From Bactericera cockerelli (taxonomy: Eukaryota; Arthropoda; Insecta; Hemiptera; Triozidae): 64,000 nucleotides of DNA. Shown here in pieces: positions 10,553 to 21,699 of the stretch (position 1 is the first letter of the stretch; every line of letters begins with the position of its first letter). Below the pieces are notes generated by a model, which was not told the DNA's origin, ran no database searches, and saw only the letters and a program-made list of their open reading frames with translations. The position numbers and the translations under genes were made by a program. The stretch is from assembly GCA_024516035.1 (NCBI GenBank), contig CM044955.1:44086592-44150591 (forward strand), in the 5' to 3' direction.

Positions 10553-10949
10553 TGATTAACACAAATGTGATAACTGTTTTATTTTTATCTATTCTAAATA
10601 ATGTCGTCATCATCTATTTCCTATTAAGAAGTTACTTTTGTAGGTATGTTAAATGGTAATATAAAATTATTAAGTTATAATAATACATATATATTACCTA
10701 TGACTATTAAGAAAATGAAATATGCATTATAATAATTATATGCCCATAATAGAATACAAATAATAAATGAAGTTTTTATGTTCGCCGTGAAATTACTTGC
10801 TTATGCAATGCACAATACTGCAACAAAACGTACCCTAGTTTTAACGAGTGCTCTGAAGAGTTTTATTTTATTTTTGGTAGGTATTTTTGGTATTGTTTAA
10901 TTTTTATAATAATAACTGCTATTTAAAAAAAATACTTTTGTCATACACT

Positions 10950-11074
10950 TTACCATGCCATTCCGTAAACGGAAAAACTCGATTAAAATTTTCCGCTTCA
11001 TCCGGGATTCCAACCCGCAACCTCCGGGTCAGCAACCAATGCTCTTAACCACTGAGCCACGGAGTTCGGCGCTT
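10950..11074 (-). mobile_element. tRNA-SINE ('ctccgtggctcagtggttaa' family)
   Basis: On the minus strand the head reads 'gaactccgtggctcagtggt' then 'taagagcattggttgctgac' and 'ggaggttgcgggttggaatc', a tRNA-like A and B box pair. It continues into 'gaatggcatggtaaag'. It is closely related to the copy at 18515-18713. Confidence 0.8.
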
Positions 11075-11079
11075 TCATA

Positions 11080-12225
11080 GACTAAATAAAGTGCTCATCT
11101 CACCAACGGGCATTTCCCTTTTTAATACGTATCTACAATACATTACCACTGTTACAGTCATGACTATGATAGATTTGTGAGACTGTACATGTACAGGTAC
11201 AGTATGTCGGTACTACCGGACCGCCTGGGCCCATGACTTTCAGAAAATAGCTTTTCCTTTCCTTTGAGCTACTTCGGTCCAATAATTGTTTTCTTTTTAC
11301 TTCAGTTGTTTGTTTTTTTTATCTCCGGTCCGTCTTGCTTGCTATATTGTGGAAATATTTCCATGATAATAATAATAACAATACGTGTTTTGATTCTTAT
11401 AGTTGTGAGGTAACTGCATATATTATACACATAATATAAATAATATATATCATAGAATAAAAGTTAAAAAGAAAAGTATCATTTTTCTCAGCACATTTCT
11501 GCTGACAATTTCTCGAAACAACTATTATTATTACTCAACAAATTCTGTGCTCATAAATTCACCTATATCATGCAGAGTTAGACATCAAATATGTATGCTA
11601 GTATTATCTAGGTACCCATTCATCTTCTCTTCTGACTTTTACATCTTACATTTTATCTTTCTCTTTGTTTTTATTATGACCATTGCACAGGAGCTCTGAA
11701 TATTTCACACACGTAAATCAATAGTCCCTGTGCATGTGTGTCGTATTATTGTGTGTTGGGAAGTATACGCAATCCCAAGTGTTTCTCGTGACGAATAGTG
11801 TGAGATGTCGTGAGTTTTATGAATATCTTCCCGTATAAATCTTCCATCAGCTGTGTTTACTTATTTACGCATACTACTCTTTGTGTGGCATCGATCAATA
11901 TTTTTCGATACATGAGTTTCAAAGATAGCGGAAAGCTAAAAAAGTAATTAATAATAATAATAATATAAATGTGTTTTATTTGTTTAATGAATATTTTACA
12001 AATATACACAGGTGGAGGTCAGCTGAGTAATTAAAAAATAATATTTTTTAATTTATTCCATGATCTTTAATAATTACACACTTACTACTTATTTAAAGTT
12101 ATAGGTTATCAAGAGTGCCGTGGTAAATTTCACCACACGCTTGAACAAATAATTTGCTAAAAAATGAGAAATCTCAAACGAGAGTATACATAAAAATCCA
12201 TCTACATCTATGGCAAACCTTTACA
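11080..12225. other. dpr intron, no gene seen
   Basis: AT-rich intron with a few GT-rich and AT-rich short runs. I see no gene and no clear repeat boundary. Confidence 0.45.
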
Positions 12226-12229
12226 CCCG

Positions 12230-12410
12230 ACGAGAACTCACTAGTCCCATCATTCCAGCAGTAGGCCCAAGTGGTATTATTATTCTTATCATCATGTGGT
12301 CGAAATCCCAAATAGGAGGATAACTTGTCATGTCCCGCCTCGGTTTCAAATCCGCGACTTCTGGATACCAGACCAACGCCTTGACCACTGAGTTACCGGG
12401 ACTGACTAAG
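12230..12410 (-). mobile_element. tRNA-SINE ('cccggtagctcagtggtaaa' family)
   Basis: On the minus strand: 'agtcccggtaactcagtggt' (A box) and 'gcggatttgaaaccgaggcg' (degenerate B box). The body is 'gggacatgacaagttatcct' and 'gcctactgctggaatgatgg'. Homologous to 33504-33690 and 56769-56955, and to a tail at about 60010-60085. Confidence 0.8.
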
Positions 12411-12649
12411 CTATAAGTGATCACTAACCGGGATAGGTTTCAACTTAAATCTCTCAATATTTAATCTATATCTATAAAAGAAAGCTGTCTGTATGTATGT
12501 GTGTGTGTGTGTATGTATGTATGTTCTTTATACAAATCCACACCGTTTGACCGAGAAACCTGAAATTTTGCACATAGGTCCGCTTGGATCAGGAAATTCT
12601 TCTAGGCTAGATTATATCTCCCTGAGGTTAAGCTACAATGAGTAAGGAT

Positions 12650-13030
12650 AAAAATGGATAGGTGACGCAAAAAAAATGCACGTTTTTTGACATAAATGAC
12701 ATTTTTTCTCGAAATTTGTCGCGACGACCTATCAACTCAAAGCGAGAAAGTTTTAGGCAAGGGCTTGAGCTTTCAATTGACATATCGATCGCGAATTTCT
12801 GATGAGCCGTTCTTGAGCTACGCCGGGTAAGGTAAAAAAATGGATGGGTAACATGTAAAATATTCACGTTTTTTGACCTAAATGACATTTTTTCTCGAAA
12901 TTTGAAGTGACGACCTATCAACTCAGAGCGAGAAAGTTTTAGGCAAGGGTTTAGGCTTTCATTTGACATATTGATCGCGAAATTCTGATGAGCCATTCTT
13001 GAGCTACGCCGGGGAAGGCCAGAAAATAGA
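12650..13030 (+). repeat. Two ~190-bp repeats inside the Helitron
   Basis: The units begin near 12650 and 12838. They share 'tgacattttttctcgaaatt', 'cgacctatcaactca', 'gcgagaaagttttaggcaag' and 'cttgagctacgccgggg/t'. A third, partial unit runs to about 13079. The Helitron at 48471-48906 carries only one such unit, so the number of units varies between family members. Confidence 0.88.
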
Positions 13031-13079
13031 TGGGCGACAAAAAATATTCAGGTTTTTTTTCAAACCTAAATGACATTTT

Positions 13080-13412
13080 GTGTGGTGTGTGTGGTGGTGT
13101 GTGTGTGTGGTGTGTGTGTGTATGGTGTGTGGTGTGTAGGTGTGTGTGTGTGTGTGTGTGTTGTGTGTGTGGTGTGTGTGTGTGGTGTGTGTGTGTGTGT
13201 GTTGTGTGTGTGTGTGTGTGGTGTGTGGTGTGTGTGTGTGTGTGTGTGGTGGTGTGTGTGTGGTGTGTGTGTGTGTGGTGTGTGTGTGTGTGGTGTGTGT
13301 GTGTGTGTGGTGTGTGTGTGTGTGTGTGTGTGTGTGTTGTGGTGGTGTGGTGTGTGGTGTGTGTGTGTGGTGTGTGTGTATGGTGTGTGTGTGTGTGTGT
13401 GTGTGTATGGTG

Positions 13413-13443
<31 letters not shown>

Positions 13444-13503
13444 GTGTGGTGTGTGGTGTGTGTGTGGTGTGTGTGTGTGTGGTGTGTGTGTGTGTGTGTG
13501 TGT

Positions 13504-13544
<41 letters not shown>

Positions 13545-13680
13545 TGTGGTGTGGTATGTGTGTGTGTGTGGGTGTGTGCGTGTGTGTGCGTGTGTGTGGG
13601 TGTGTGTGCGTGTGTGTGGGTGTGTGTGGATGTGTGTGTGTGGATGTGTGTGTGTGGGTGGGTGTGTGTGTGCGTTGTGT
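13080..13680. repeat. Complex GT microsatellite (about 600 bp)
   Basis: Runs of (GT)n broken irregularly by extra G or T, with GGTGTG blocks. All long frames through it are open because the repeat lacks stop codons. They are not genes. Confidence 0.98.
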
Positions 13681-14024
13681 GTGTTTGATGGGCTGGCGAA
13701 GCGGCGGGTGTAACCCGCTAGTATTTCATATAACAAACATGTCATCATTTTTCTCACAACACATGGTGCCTACCAGGCTCGAGGCATTTCCACGGGATAG
13801 TGTTTTTGATGTTACAGAAACAGACATATTATTATTCACAATCATAATTTGATAAAAACCTCTTAAATCTCTCAATATTTAATATTTCATATAACAAACA
13901 TGTCATCATTATTCTCACGACACATGGTGCCTACCAGGCTCGAGGCATTTCCACCGGGATAGTGTTTTTGATGTTACAGAAAAAGACATATTATTATTCA
14001 CAATCATGATTTGATAAAAATAAG

Positions 14025-14929
14025 TTCGTATTCAAACTCTTGACCTCACAACGAAAGCATTACTTGATAGTCTTGTTTTGAGTTAATGTTATTGAAATTC
14101 TCATCAAGTCCCTTCCGATAAGAACCCGGATCAATTTTACCTTCCACATCAAGATAAAATTCATAAAATAATTTTATCTCTAGCTCTCTGGTCGCTCGCA
14201 CCCGTACCCTCACTCCGTATCTACATATTCCTCTCCCTCTCTCGCTTTGTGTTAAGAGCAAGTCCTCATAGATAAAATAAACCTGAGAGAAGAAGTAGAA
14301 GGAACACTTGACTCAGTAAGAATAAAGTAAGAGGGAGAAGAAAGATAAAAAGAGAAGGGAAAGGAAAGGCTGGAATACAGAAAGAGAAGGTAGAGTAAGT
14401 GTGGATAGAGTGATAAAAATAAAAAGATGGAGAATAATCAAGAATAAAAATGAAAATGGAAAGAGAGGAAGAGGAGTGAAATAAGGACGAAGAGAAAAGA
14501 GGGCTGGAGATGGATGACTTGGGAGTCTAGATTATTCCAAGTATGAGGAGAATAAGAAGGAGAAAAAGAAAAAAAGCGAGGCTAATTATTGTGCGGGGAA
14601 AAAGCATAAAGCAGTGACCTTTCATTACTATGTTTGAGGTAAACAGTTAGGTCCTATTAACTACAGATACTACAGACCTTTCATTACTATGTGATTCAGG
14701 GATAATACTTATTGAGTAAAAAAAAAATCATTACTCTGACAAACATGTCAATGAGTTACATATGTGTCCATGTCTTATCGAATTCACTATCGAATTTATG
14801 TGTATAACATTTAAAACCATTAGCTTCTTCTCATTAAAATCATCACACAGAGGATAAAAACTGAACAAGAGTTGATCCATCAAGTTCAATTATTTACTCC
14901 TCAAAGAACGCGCACATCCCCCAGCCCCG

Positions 14930-14930
<1 letters not shown>
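14025..14930. other. dpr intron, purine-rich on the plus strand
   Basis: Between about 14280 and 14600 the plus strand is strongly A/G-rich (runs such as 'agagaagggaaaggaaagg'). The bias suggests an old low-complexity stretch. No exon is recognised. Confidence 0.5.

Positions 14931-14932
<2 letters not shown>

Positions 14933-14965
<33 letters not shown>
14933..14965. repeat. (CT)n microsatellite
   Basis: About 33 bp of uninterrupted CT dinucleotides in the dpr intron. Confidence 0.97.
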
Positions 14966-14969
<4 letters not shown>

Positions 14970-15205
14970 AGATTAAGGGTGAGACGCTAAACAGCTCAGA
15001 AAACTTTCCCATCAAATGAACTCGTAGAAAGCATTCCCTTGTGGTTCACAAGGCATTCCACAACCCCATCCATCTACCCTCAGACTAAACCATCCCTTGT
15101 GAAATACCTACTTTGAAAGCTGTAAAAAAAAAGTCGAGAGTGCCCTACACAAATAGCCTTTATCCGTTATGAGCTTTCAGGTTTTATTCAGTCTATTCTC
15201 CGCAG

Positions 15206-15232
15206 AACGCGAAGCGGCGGCGCAGAGGGGAG
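15206..15232 (+). CDS. Candidate 27-nt microexon of the dpr-like gene
   Basis: Twenty-seven CpG-rich bases sit between a plausible acceptor (a pyrimidine tract ending 'ctattctccgcag') and a near-consensus donor (GAG|gtaagtg) inside AT-rich intron sequence. The length is a multiple of three. With the phase left by exon 9419-9558 it reads without a stop and would insert EREAAAQRG between VHVLN and GELPAA. This resembles the GE.PAA..G stretch that follows VLN in many dpr proteins. It could be an optional exon. Transcript support is needed; the sequence shows only the splice signals, phase and base composition. Confidence 0.4.
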
Positions 15233-15239
15233 GTAAGTG

Positions 15240-17380
15240 CTTGTAAGCGTTTCGATCTCTTCCAGGAAGACTGCCACCTTCACTATTCCACAGAGTCAAA
15301 GGAAAGATTCCTATCTCCGGGATAATACTGTGATGTGTTTTATCAGCTCAATTACTGCAAGCGTCAGAAGCAATGAAAGTTCTAGAGATATAGAGAAGTA
15401 CTCGCATACAGACACATCATGTACCTACCTATGTAGTACGTATAATAATAATAAATACATGCTATAAATGGATGTATAAGTAGAAGTCAAACACAATCGA
15501 TATAGAATAAAAGATTTTATGTATTTTTCATAATGAAATCGTTTATTTTTATATCTTCTATTCAGCGTTGTATGCCGTGGCAAAGTAAGGTGAACATAAA
15601 AATTATGAGATATGATTCTCTATTGGTTATTTGTATTCAGTGCCCCTTCAATAGATAATGGCGTGAGAATACACTTAAAGCAAATTACTACTTGAAGAAG
15701 GTCATTAGAGTGAAAAAAAACTGAAGGGTTTTTTTCATACTTTAGGATAGAACTGCTGTAGGATATTAAACGTTAATAAATGAGGAGTATCATGAGAGAA
15801 GTTTAAATGGGAATGCAACATGCAACCCCATTAGTGAAGATAATGGAGGAGAGCAAGGAGTGGGGAGAGAGAAGGGAGATGAAGATTAACCAGTCAAGAG
15901 AAAGAGGAAGTGTGTGAGAGTGAGGAGAAAGAGAAATACGCAGATAGCTGATTATTTAAATAATAGGCCCTTATGAATCGAGAACAGAACAATCTTACTT
16001 GAAGATGTTTGGATAGTTGAAAAATATATGAGAATAAATCAGTGGTTCCCCTGGATGACTGAAGTACAGCATAGGTGAGCATGGAGAGGACTTGGATTGG
16101 TGTCCATCGTAGCACGCATCGATAATTTCCTTGTCTGTAAGCCGAATTTACTCGGGTTCAATGTGAATAAATGTAACATCTGCTCGGTGAAGCAATGTAA
16201 AATTCCTGTCCTGATAATAATATGATTGTAGTGGATGAAGTGATGACAAAACCTAAATGAGAAAAAAATTCTCGGAAATTTTCTCAAAATTCTGCCTATA
16301 GCAAAAAAACAGGAAATTTAAAAAATGGAAGAGTGGAAATGAGAGTGAGCAAAGCAATGAGCATAATATACATAATAATAATAATCCATAGAAAAAGGGA
16401 TGTATAAAAGGATCAGAGAAAAAGAGATGGAGATAGAGAGAGACAGAGAAAATGAGAAAGAAGATTGTAAAAAGGAACATGTACAGAGACGCAGATGAGA
16501 AAATTGAAGTGGGAAGAAGGAGGGAAAGAAACAAGCTGGTCAAGAAAAGCAAGAGCTACAGACAAAGAGAGTAGATTGAAAAGATAAAAGAAGAAGAGCA
16601 AATGGACAAGAGGAAATCTTGAGAATTCAATAAAACCGGACGTGCAGGTGCAGGGAACGGATAAAAAACATCTATTGGAATGTTTCCTTTCATTGACACC
16701 CGTCACCACCCCTCACAGCAAATCAACTACATACTCTCTTTCCTTCATACATTATTTAAGTTTCCACTTTATGAGAGAAACAATCTGAGTAGATACATTC
16801 CAACAAAGAAGAAAGAAAGATACATCTAATTTTCATAATATATTTTTCCTTCTCGAGGAAGGAAGTTGTGTATAATATTTTTTTGTTCGCTATGGGTATT
16901 TTATCTTGATTTTATTTCGGGGGATAACCGTAACTGTTCCCCACTTGTATTTTATACCGTCGTATATTTTCAAGACCTCGGGAACTGCTGAATGGTGATG
17001 TAATAAAAATCCGAGGGAAAATGAAACCGCTGATGCTGACGCTATTTTGAAAAATGGAAAACGAAGTAATTCCCCTGACTGCGACATTGAAAATTTCGTG
17101 ACTCAACCAAGACTTGATTATAAGTTCCTTTTCTTTTTCTGGCACCAAGAAGGGAATTGGTCATTGTGAAATAGTATGAAAAGGTATAGTATTTATACTC
17201 TAGTAGTCAAGTAGGTAGACACAAGAAGGTACGAAATTTCACGGTATTTTCATTTACATACCTACAAGGAAACAAAATTATGTCCAAAACACTTTCAATC
17301 CGTCAAATTAAAAAGTTTGTGGACAGTACGAAATGACATGGGGCAGTTGGAAAGGCCCCTAAAAAATATATAATATTGTG
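15240..17380. other. dpr intron, no gene seen
   Basis: Mostly AT-rich or A/G-rich intron. Between about 16260 and 16660 the plus strand is purine-rich ('agagagagacagagaaaatg'). The minus-strand frames rich in Phe, Leu and Ser there are by-products of this bias. Confidence 0.5.
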
Positions 17381-17384
17381 GTTG

Positions 17385-17695
17385 TATACAGGGTGTCCCG
17401 TATACAGATGCAAATATTTTGAGGGTAGGTTCAGCCCACCGTGGACTATCATATGAGCGAAACTTGCAGCGGGGCATTTTGCTTCGTTAAAGAGTTATGG
17501 CCAAATCCCTGTTTTTCCCACAGGTCTAGAGGTCACTTGGATCGATGCACGTTTTTAAAGAAATGATAGCCAGTAAGTAATTTTTGACTTTATGTATGGA
17601 TAGTCATGCATATTTCACTTCGAATGCAGTTGGTTGCATAAAAAAATATTGATACCCTCAAAATATTTGCATCTGTATACGGGACACCCTGTATA
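17385..17695. mobile_element. TIR MITE (311 bp), Tc1/mariner-like ends
   Basis: The left end 'tatacagggtgtcccgtata' and right end 'tatacgggacaccctgtata' belong to ~43-bp terminal inverted repeats that extend to 'aaatattttgaggg'. A TA lies at each outer edge, as expected of a TA target duplication. No transposase fits in 311 bp. The 'cagggtg...caccctg' ends are common among mariner-type elements. It directly abuts a SINE tail at 17696. Confidence 0.88.
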
Positions 17696-17825
17696 CCGGC
17701 CCCACTTAGGCTACCTGTGATTATTTGAGTAGCGGGGTTGTTTTCTCAGCGAATAATGGGTAAAACCCCCGTCGCGATATTATCTTATTGTTGAAAGTGA
17801 CGTTGAACACAAATAAACAAACAAA
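17696..17825 (+). mobile_element. 5S-type SINE tail
   Basis: 'ccggccccacttaggct', 'gcgaataatgggtaaaaccc', 'cgtcgcgatattat' and 'gttgaaagtgacgttgaaca' match the tail module of 5270-5530, followed by an A-rich end. The head is missing: the MITE occupies the position where it would lie. Confidence 0.75.
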
Positions 17826-18473
17826 GATTTATTGAAAATGCCCGGGTAGAACTATTATTTTTTAATCCTCAAAAATATGAGATAAATGAATGCATTGGGT
17901 GAAATCCGAACCAATGGAACCCTACACTACCCAGATTAACAGACCACTAAGCATTATTTATCCCAGAAGTTTTTACCAGAGCTGAAATACTGAGATAAAT
18001 CTTCTAAATGGGTAAAAACAGTTTTGTTGTTATTTTTTGACACTGTTTGAAGTAATAATTGGGAGAGGAAACTGGAGGGCGAGGAAACAGGGGGCGGCTC
18101 TCCAGTGAGAAATAAAGATAAGCCTTGATTAAATAAAATACACAATCCTTTCCAGGTATTCCAATTCAGAACAAATAGCAAAGCTATTGAAAACAGAGTA
18201 TAATAGGAAGAGTAAAGAGTATACAATATATTTTAAACCCCGCATCTGCTTTTTGCTGAGGCAGCAATAATGTGAACAAGTATGTACACAAGCCAATACT
18301 TTAAAATATAAACCAACCTAATACTAGTTTATAATACTCGTACATATTATGTATAAATTGTATACCAGTGTGACTTAGGAAACTGAAAATATTTTAAACA
18401 TTGCCATACTGGGTGTCCCGAACTGGTGCATCAAACTCACCAATACTCTTGTTTCTAAGTATTTAAAGTCGCT

Positions 18474-18840
18474 TTTAATTACATGGTCAAATAACGACAA
18501 GCGTAGTACCCACCATTTTTTTTTTTTTTAAAAAAAAAGGTAAGTGTGCCCCGGAACAGCTTTCGCATTACTTCAGGGCACTTTACCTTCACATCCATGC
18601 CATTCCGGAAACGGAAAATTTCGGTCAGAAAATTCCGGTCCGGCCGGGATTCAAACCCGCAACCTCCGGGTCAGTAACAAATGCTCTTAACCACTGAGCC
18701 ACGGAGGTCGGCATAGTACCCACCCTACACTAGGCAAACAAAATCAACCCAGCAACTCACATTGACTTAACACGCCTGAGTGGGGCCTTCAGTAGCCAGC
18801 AGAACGTGGATTGCCATGATGACCAATTGACCATAGATAA
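18474..18840 (-). mobile_element. 5S-type SINE tail interrupted by a nested tRNA-SINE
   Basis: 'gtcgcttttaattacatggt' to 18503 and 'cccagcaactcacattgact' with 'cgcctgagtggggcc' from about 18745 are parts of one minus-strand SINE. They are separated by the insertion at 18515-18713. Confidence 0.75.
18515..18713 (-). mobile_element. tRNA-SINE with exact 11-bp target duplication, nested
   Basis: The head on the minus strand is 'gccgacctccgtggctcagt' and 'gtttgaatcccggc', ending in poly-A (a T-run at 18516 on the plus strand). The duplication 'tagtacccacc' flanks it at 18504-18514 and 18714-18724. This gives the exact borders and shows that it inserted into an older SINE. Confidence 0.92.
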
Positions 18841-19019
18841 TAGATATGAATGGATTTGAAACCAGAATGATCAATCCATGTCCTTAATACACTGGACATT
18901 ATTTAATCTCAGTGATCGTATGAGAACTGGCATATTCAACGTACCACTCTTTTTTAATTGTTAAAGATTTTCAAATTTCAATTTTATTTATATTTATAAT
19001 GTTATAAACTTCTTTTAAA

Positions 19020-19335
19020 CAATCATCCCTGGGTAGTGTGCCAAGTACAGATGCAACATTACCTCTAATTATGGCAATACCCAGTCTCTGAGTTAAAAAA
19101 ATTCCTGCTCTCTGATCCCTCGTCTCCTGAACCAGAGCTTTAGCAACAGATTTTAATAATCCTAAAGCATCTGGTCCAAAAGAGCCGTAGGTTTCGACAG
19201 CGAAAGGAACAAATTCATATTGCTGGGCTATTTATATGTATTTCCTTTTTTTCCTGATCTCAGCTTGTTTGGCAGCTTCACCTGGTCCTTTCAATTCTTT
19301 TATATTGAAAGATACTGAATTAAGAGAAAAGTCGT
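19020..19335 (-). pseudogene. Non-LTR retrotransposon C-terminal remnant
   Basis: On the minus strand the translation includes KGPGEAAKQAEIRKKRKY, an in-frame stop, then AQQYEFVPFAVETYGSFGPD, ALVQETRDQRAGIFLTQRLG and IAIIRGNVASVLGTLP. 'FVPFAVET.G..G.' followed by 'R.G.FL.QRL.IAI.RGN..S..GT' is the usual C-terminal motif of one group of LINE reverse transcriptase proteins (RTE-like in my memory). Only about 100 residues remain and there is at least one stop, so it is dead. Confidence 0.65.
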
Positions 19336-19469
19336 GAGAGGAACTAGAACAATATGAAGTGGTTTGTATAAGTTGGTGAACATTTGAGAATATTGCACAG
19401 CTTCAGAAATCTCCATTCTCTGAGCAAGAGAGTGATAATTTCTGATCAAACTAGATGGAAACAGCCGGA

Positions 19470-20500
19470 GGGATTGAAAAAGCTATTTCCCACCACATAA
19501 GGCCTCAATATTATTTTGCTATCGATTATATTTCTCGAGTATAGGGTAGGTAAATATTTTGAAATTTAAATTAAATTTTTCAAAAAGGGCTCTTTAGATT
19601 GGATATTCATAAAATTGTAATTTATTTCACTACAGCACAGCGCCTATGTCGAACAATGAACTCAAATTATTAATGATCTTTAAGTTAATTAGACTTTTGA
19701 TCTGTTTTGCGTTGAAACCTCCGCCCCGACCTTTTCATCAGAGTAGAAGAAGGGGAAGAAATCTCATTACTTATTCTACTCAGCCTATACTACCTTTATT
19801 TGTCTATGTCGAAGGAAAAGGTGGATTAAGTTTGAAATTTCGATTTGAACATCAAAGATAAATTATTTTTTATCATTTTTTCTTGATTAGGTTCATCTAC
19901 TTCAAATAGACAGTATATCAAGCGCTAATGATATTGTTATCAGCACAATATTATTAACGCTTGATATACGGTCCAAATTAAGTACATAGATACTGATCGA
20001 AAAAAATATAAAATAATTTTAATAAAAAAAAATTGATGTTCCAATCGAAATTTCAACTAAATAATTAGTACATCAATATTATATCAAGCGCTAGACATAA
20101 CAAAATATCCAAGTGTAAAAGTACGTGTAACTAATGTATGTTTTACGTTTATATACCTACTTGCTCGTATGTATACACTTATGATATAAGATATAGGTAC
20201 TCTGAGCGCCTGACATTTTCCAAGTGAATAATACTCTGCCAGATTGTAAGAAATCCCGCAGGGAAACGAGGATCTAGATTCAGGAACGTGTTGTCGTGTT
20301 GTGCCCTGCCAAGTATGATATTTTGTGGTAGTATAGGATTTTATAAAATAATGCATACAAAAATTAAGATTTGAACTAACAGACCATTTTCCAGCTTGAT
20401 GAACATTTTTTTTTTCAAGAATTTTAAGGTGGGCGCCAAATACTGAGGAATCTAATTAAAATACCCAATAAAATTCTTCAAAAATTCAGATTAAAAAAAA
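19470..20500. other. dpr intron, no gene seen
   Basis: Nothing is recognised except two copies of 'tatatcaagcgcta' (19915-19927 and about 20081-20094) and its near inverse 'ttaacgcttgatata' at 19955-19969. These suggest fragments of a small repeat with inverted ends. Confidence 0.4.
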
Positions 20501-20504
20501 AAGT

Positions 20505-20626
20505 TTCGTGATATCACATCTACTCGAACTCGCTTTACTAAATCTACGCTGAAACCGGGACTTGAACCATCGACCTCCAGGTTACTAGACCACTGCTTTA
20601 TCGATCAAGCTACTGAGGTCGGTGTT
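20505..20626 (-). mobile_element. tRNA-SINE ('agtagcttgatcgataa' family)
   Basis: On the minus strand: 'accgacctcagtagcttgat', 'ggttcaagtcccggtttcag' and the end 'gtgatatcacga'. A close relative of 10433-10552. Confidence 0.8.
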
Positions 20627-20639
20627 GAAAGATTTAATA

Positions 20640-21475
20640 ATTAGATCATGGGAATGTAGTAAATTATTTGAAAATGTGTAGGTATCTTTCTCTATTTTTG
20701 ATTTTTTTTATTTTATTTTAAAACTTTGGATTTTAACATGTTCATCATTTTAATGAGAAAAAAAAATATTTCAACGAAAACAAACTTGAATTTAGAGGTC
20801 ATAAGCAAATTAAAAAGAGAGGTAACTCGTTAGCATTGCGGATCAAGTAAATGCGAGAACTTGGCTTTCTTTTTCTCCCACTAGGGTAATTTCCGCTCCA
20901 AGCTAAAAGTAAATCCCTAGCCTTTTTTTAAGATTATGAGATTTGTTTGTCCGTTGTAAATTGCTCTGCTAGTCCCGGGACCTTGTTACTCTCGTTTAGT
21001 TGCTTTTTCCACCGTTTTATCTCAATTTGAAACGTATAATGTTACCTATCATTTCTCACGAAGATAGGACGTATAAGATAGGAAGAAATACAGAAATTTG
21101 CATTGTTTGAAAAAAGAGAGAAAACCTAGCGTTCCGCTTAATAGTTCAGGCTGGGACTCGATTTGGGAGAGGATACCCGAAGTAGATTCCAGAATCTTTC
21201 ATCTTGTTTTCCCAAAGTCACAAGAGTGGCTCGCAATATCTCCGAAATACCGGTATGTAAATACATTATAATTATGTACAAAAGGCTAGAATGGTTTATC
21301 TGTTGATCAGGATCTTTAAAAATAAACCAAGACAAAATAAGCACAGGAAACTTCTTACTATCTAAGAATTCTATGATATTATTAAACACACAATGTGTAG
21401 ATAATATTGACCTTTTGATTACAGAGCGACCAGTTTTTTATGACACAAGAACAAAAACTGACGGTCCAAATAAAT
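20640..21475. other. dpr intron, no gene seen
   Basis: AT-rich intron without recognisable coding or repeat structure. Confidence 0.4.
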
Positions 21476-21479
21476 ACTA

Positions 21480-21692
21480 GTTGGTTGGCTGTGTGGAACT
21501 TTTGGGGGTTCAAATCCCGAATCAATCGTAATTTCCTACTAAAAACTTCGTTATACCTGTATTTGTATTGTTTATAAGAGATTTCCAGCCCTTTTCAGGC
21601 TGGGTGAGGTTAATGTGGATAGCTGGTACGATTTACAGCGAATGGAGGGTAAAACCCCCGTCCTCATGCAGGAAGTTAAATCAAATAGAATC
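21480..21692 (+). mobile_element. tRNA-headed SINE with the 5S-SINE tail module
   Basis: 'gggggttcaaatcccgaatc' is a B-box-like head. It is followed at 21586 by the tail 'cccttttcaggctgggtgag', 'gaatggagggtaaaaccccc' and 'aagttaaatcaaatagaatc'. The tail is the same module that follows the 5S head at 5270-5530, and its last part agrees with the copies at 1060 and 59725. Confidence 0.65.
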
Positions 21693-21699
21693 GTTGGCA

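Larger units (their letters stand above)
12465..13721 (+). mobile_element. Complete non-autonomous Helitron (1257 bp)
   Basis: The element starts TC ('tctatatctataaaagaaag') and ends CTAG. Immediately before the end is a short hairpin (gcgggt, gta, acccgc) sharing bases with the CTAG. It sits between A (12464) and T (13722), the Helitron target preference, with no target duplication. The uninterrupted paralogue at 13862-14021 shows the joined site at 13882/13883. Inside are a short TG-rich run near 12500, two ~190-bp repeats (12650-13030) and a GT-rich block (13080-13680). No Rep or helicase coding is present, so it depends on an autonomous partner. Confidence 0.9.
12444..14021. repeat. Tandem duplication of a ~157-bp segment, first copy split by a Helitron
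   Basis: Copy 1 is 12444-12464 plus 13722-13856, interrupted by the Helitron. Copy 2 is 13862-14021, uninterrupted. Both contain 'cttaaatctctcaatattta', 'catataacaaacatgtcatc', 'acatggtgcctaccaggctc' and 'gtgtttttgatgttacagaa', with only a few differences. Copy 2 therefore preserves the empty target site. Confidence 0.92.

Noticed and set aside
12628..12996. A 122-residue minus-strand frame with an internal duplication
   Set aside because: It results from two ~190-bp repeats of the non-autonomous Helitron. The copy at 48.5 kb disrupts any such frame.
12951..13852. Long open frames of Cys/Val on the plus strand and His/Thr on the minus strand
   Set aside because: They are translations of the GT microsatellite inside the Helitron and have no stops only because of the repeat.
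16253..16709. Phe/Leu/Ser-rich minus-strand frames
   Set aside because: They lie opposite a purine-rich strand, so the composition explains the open frames.
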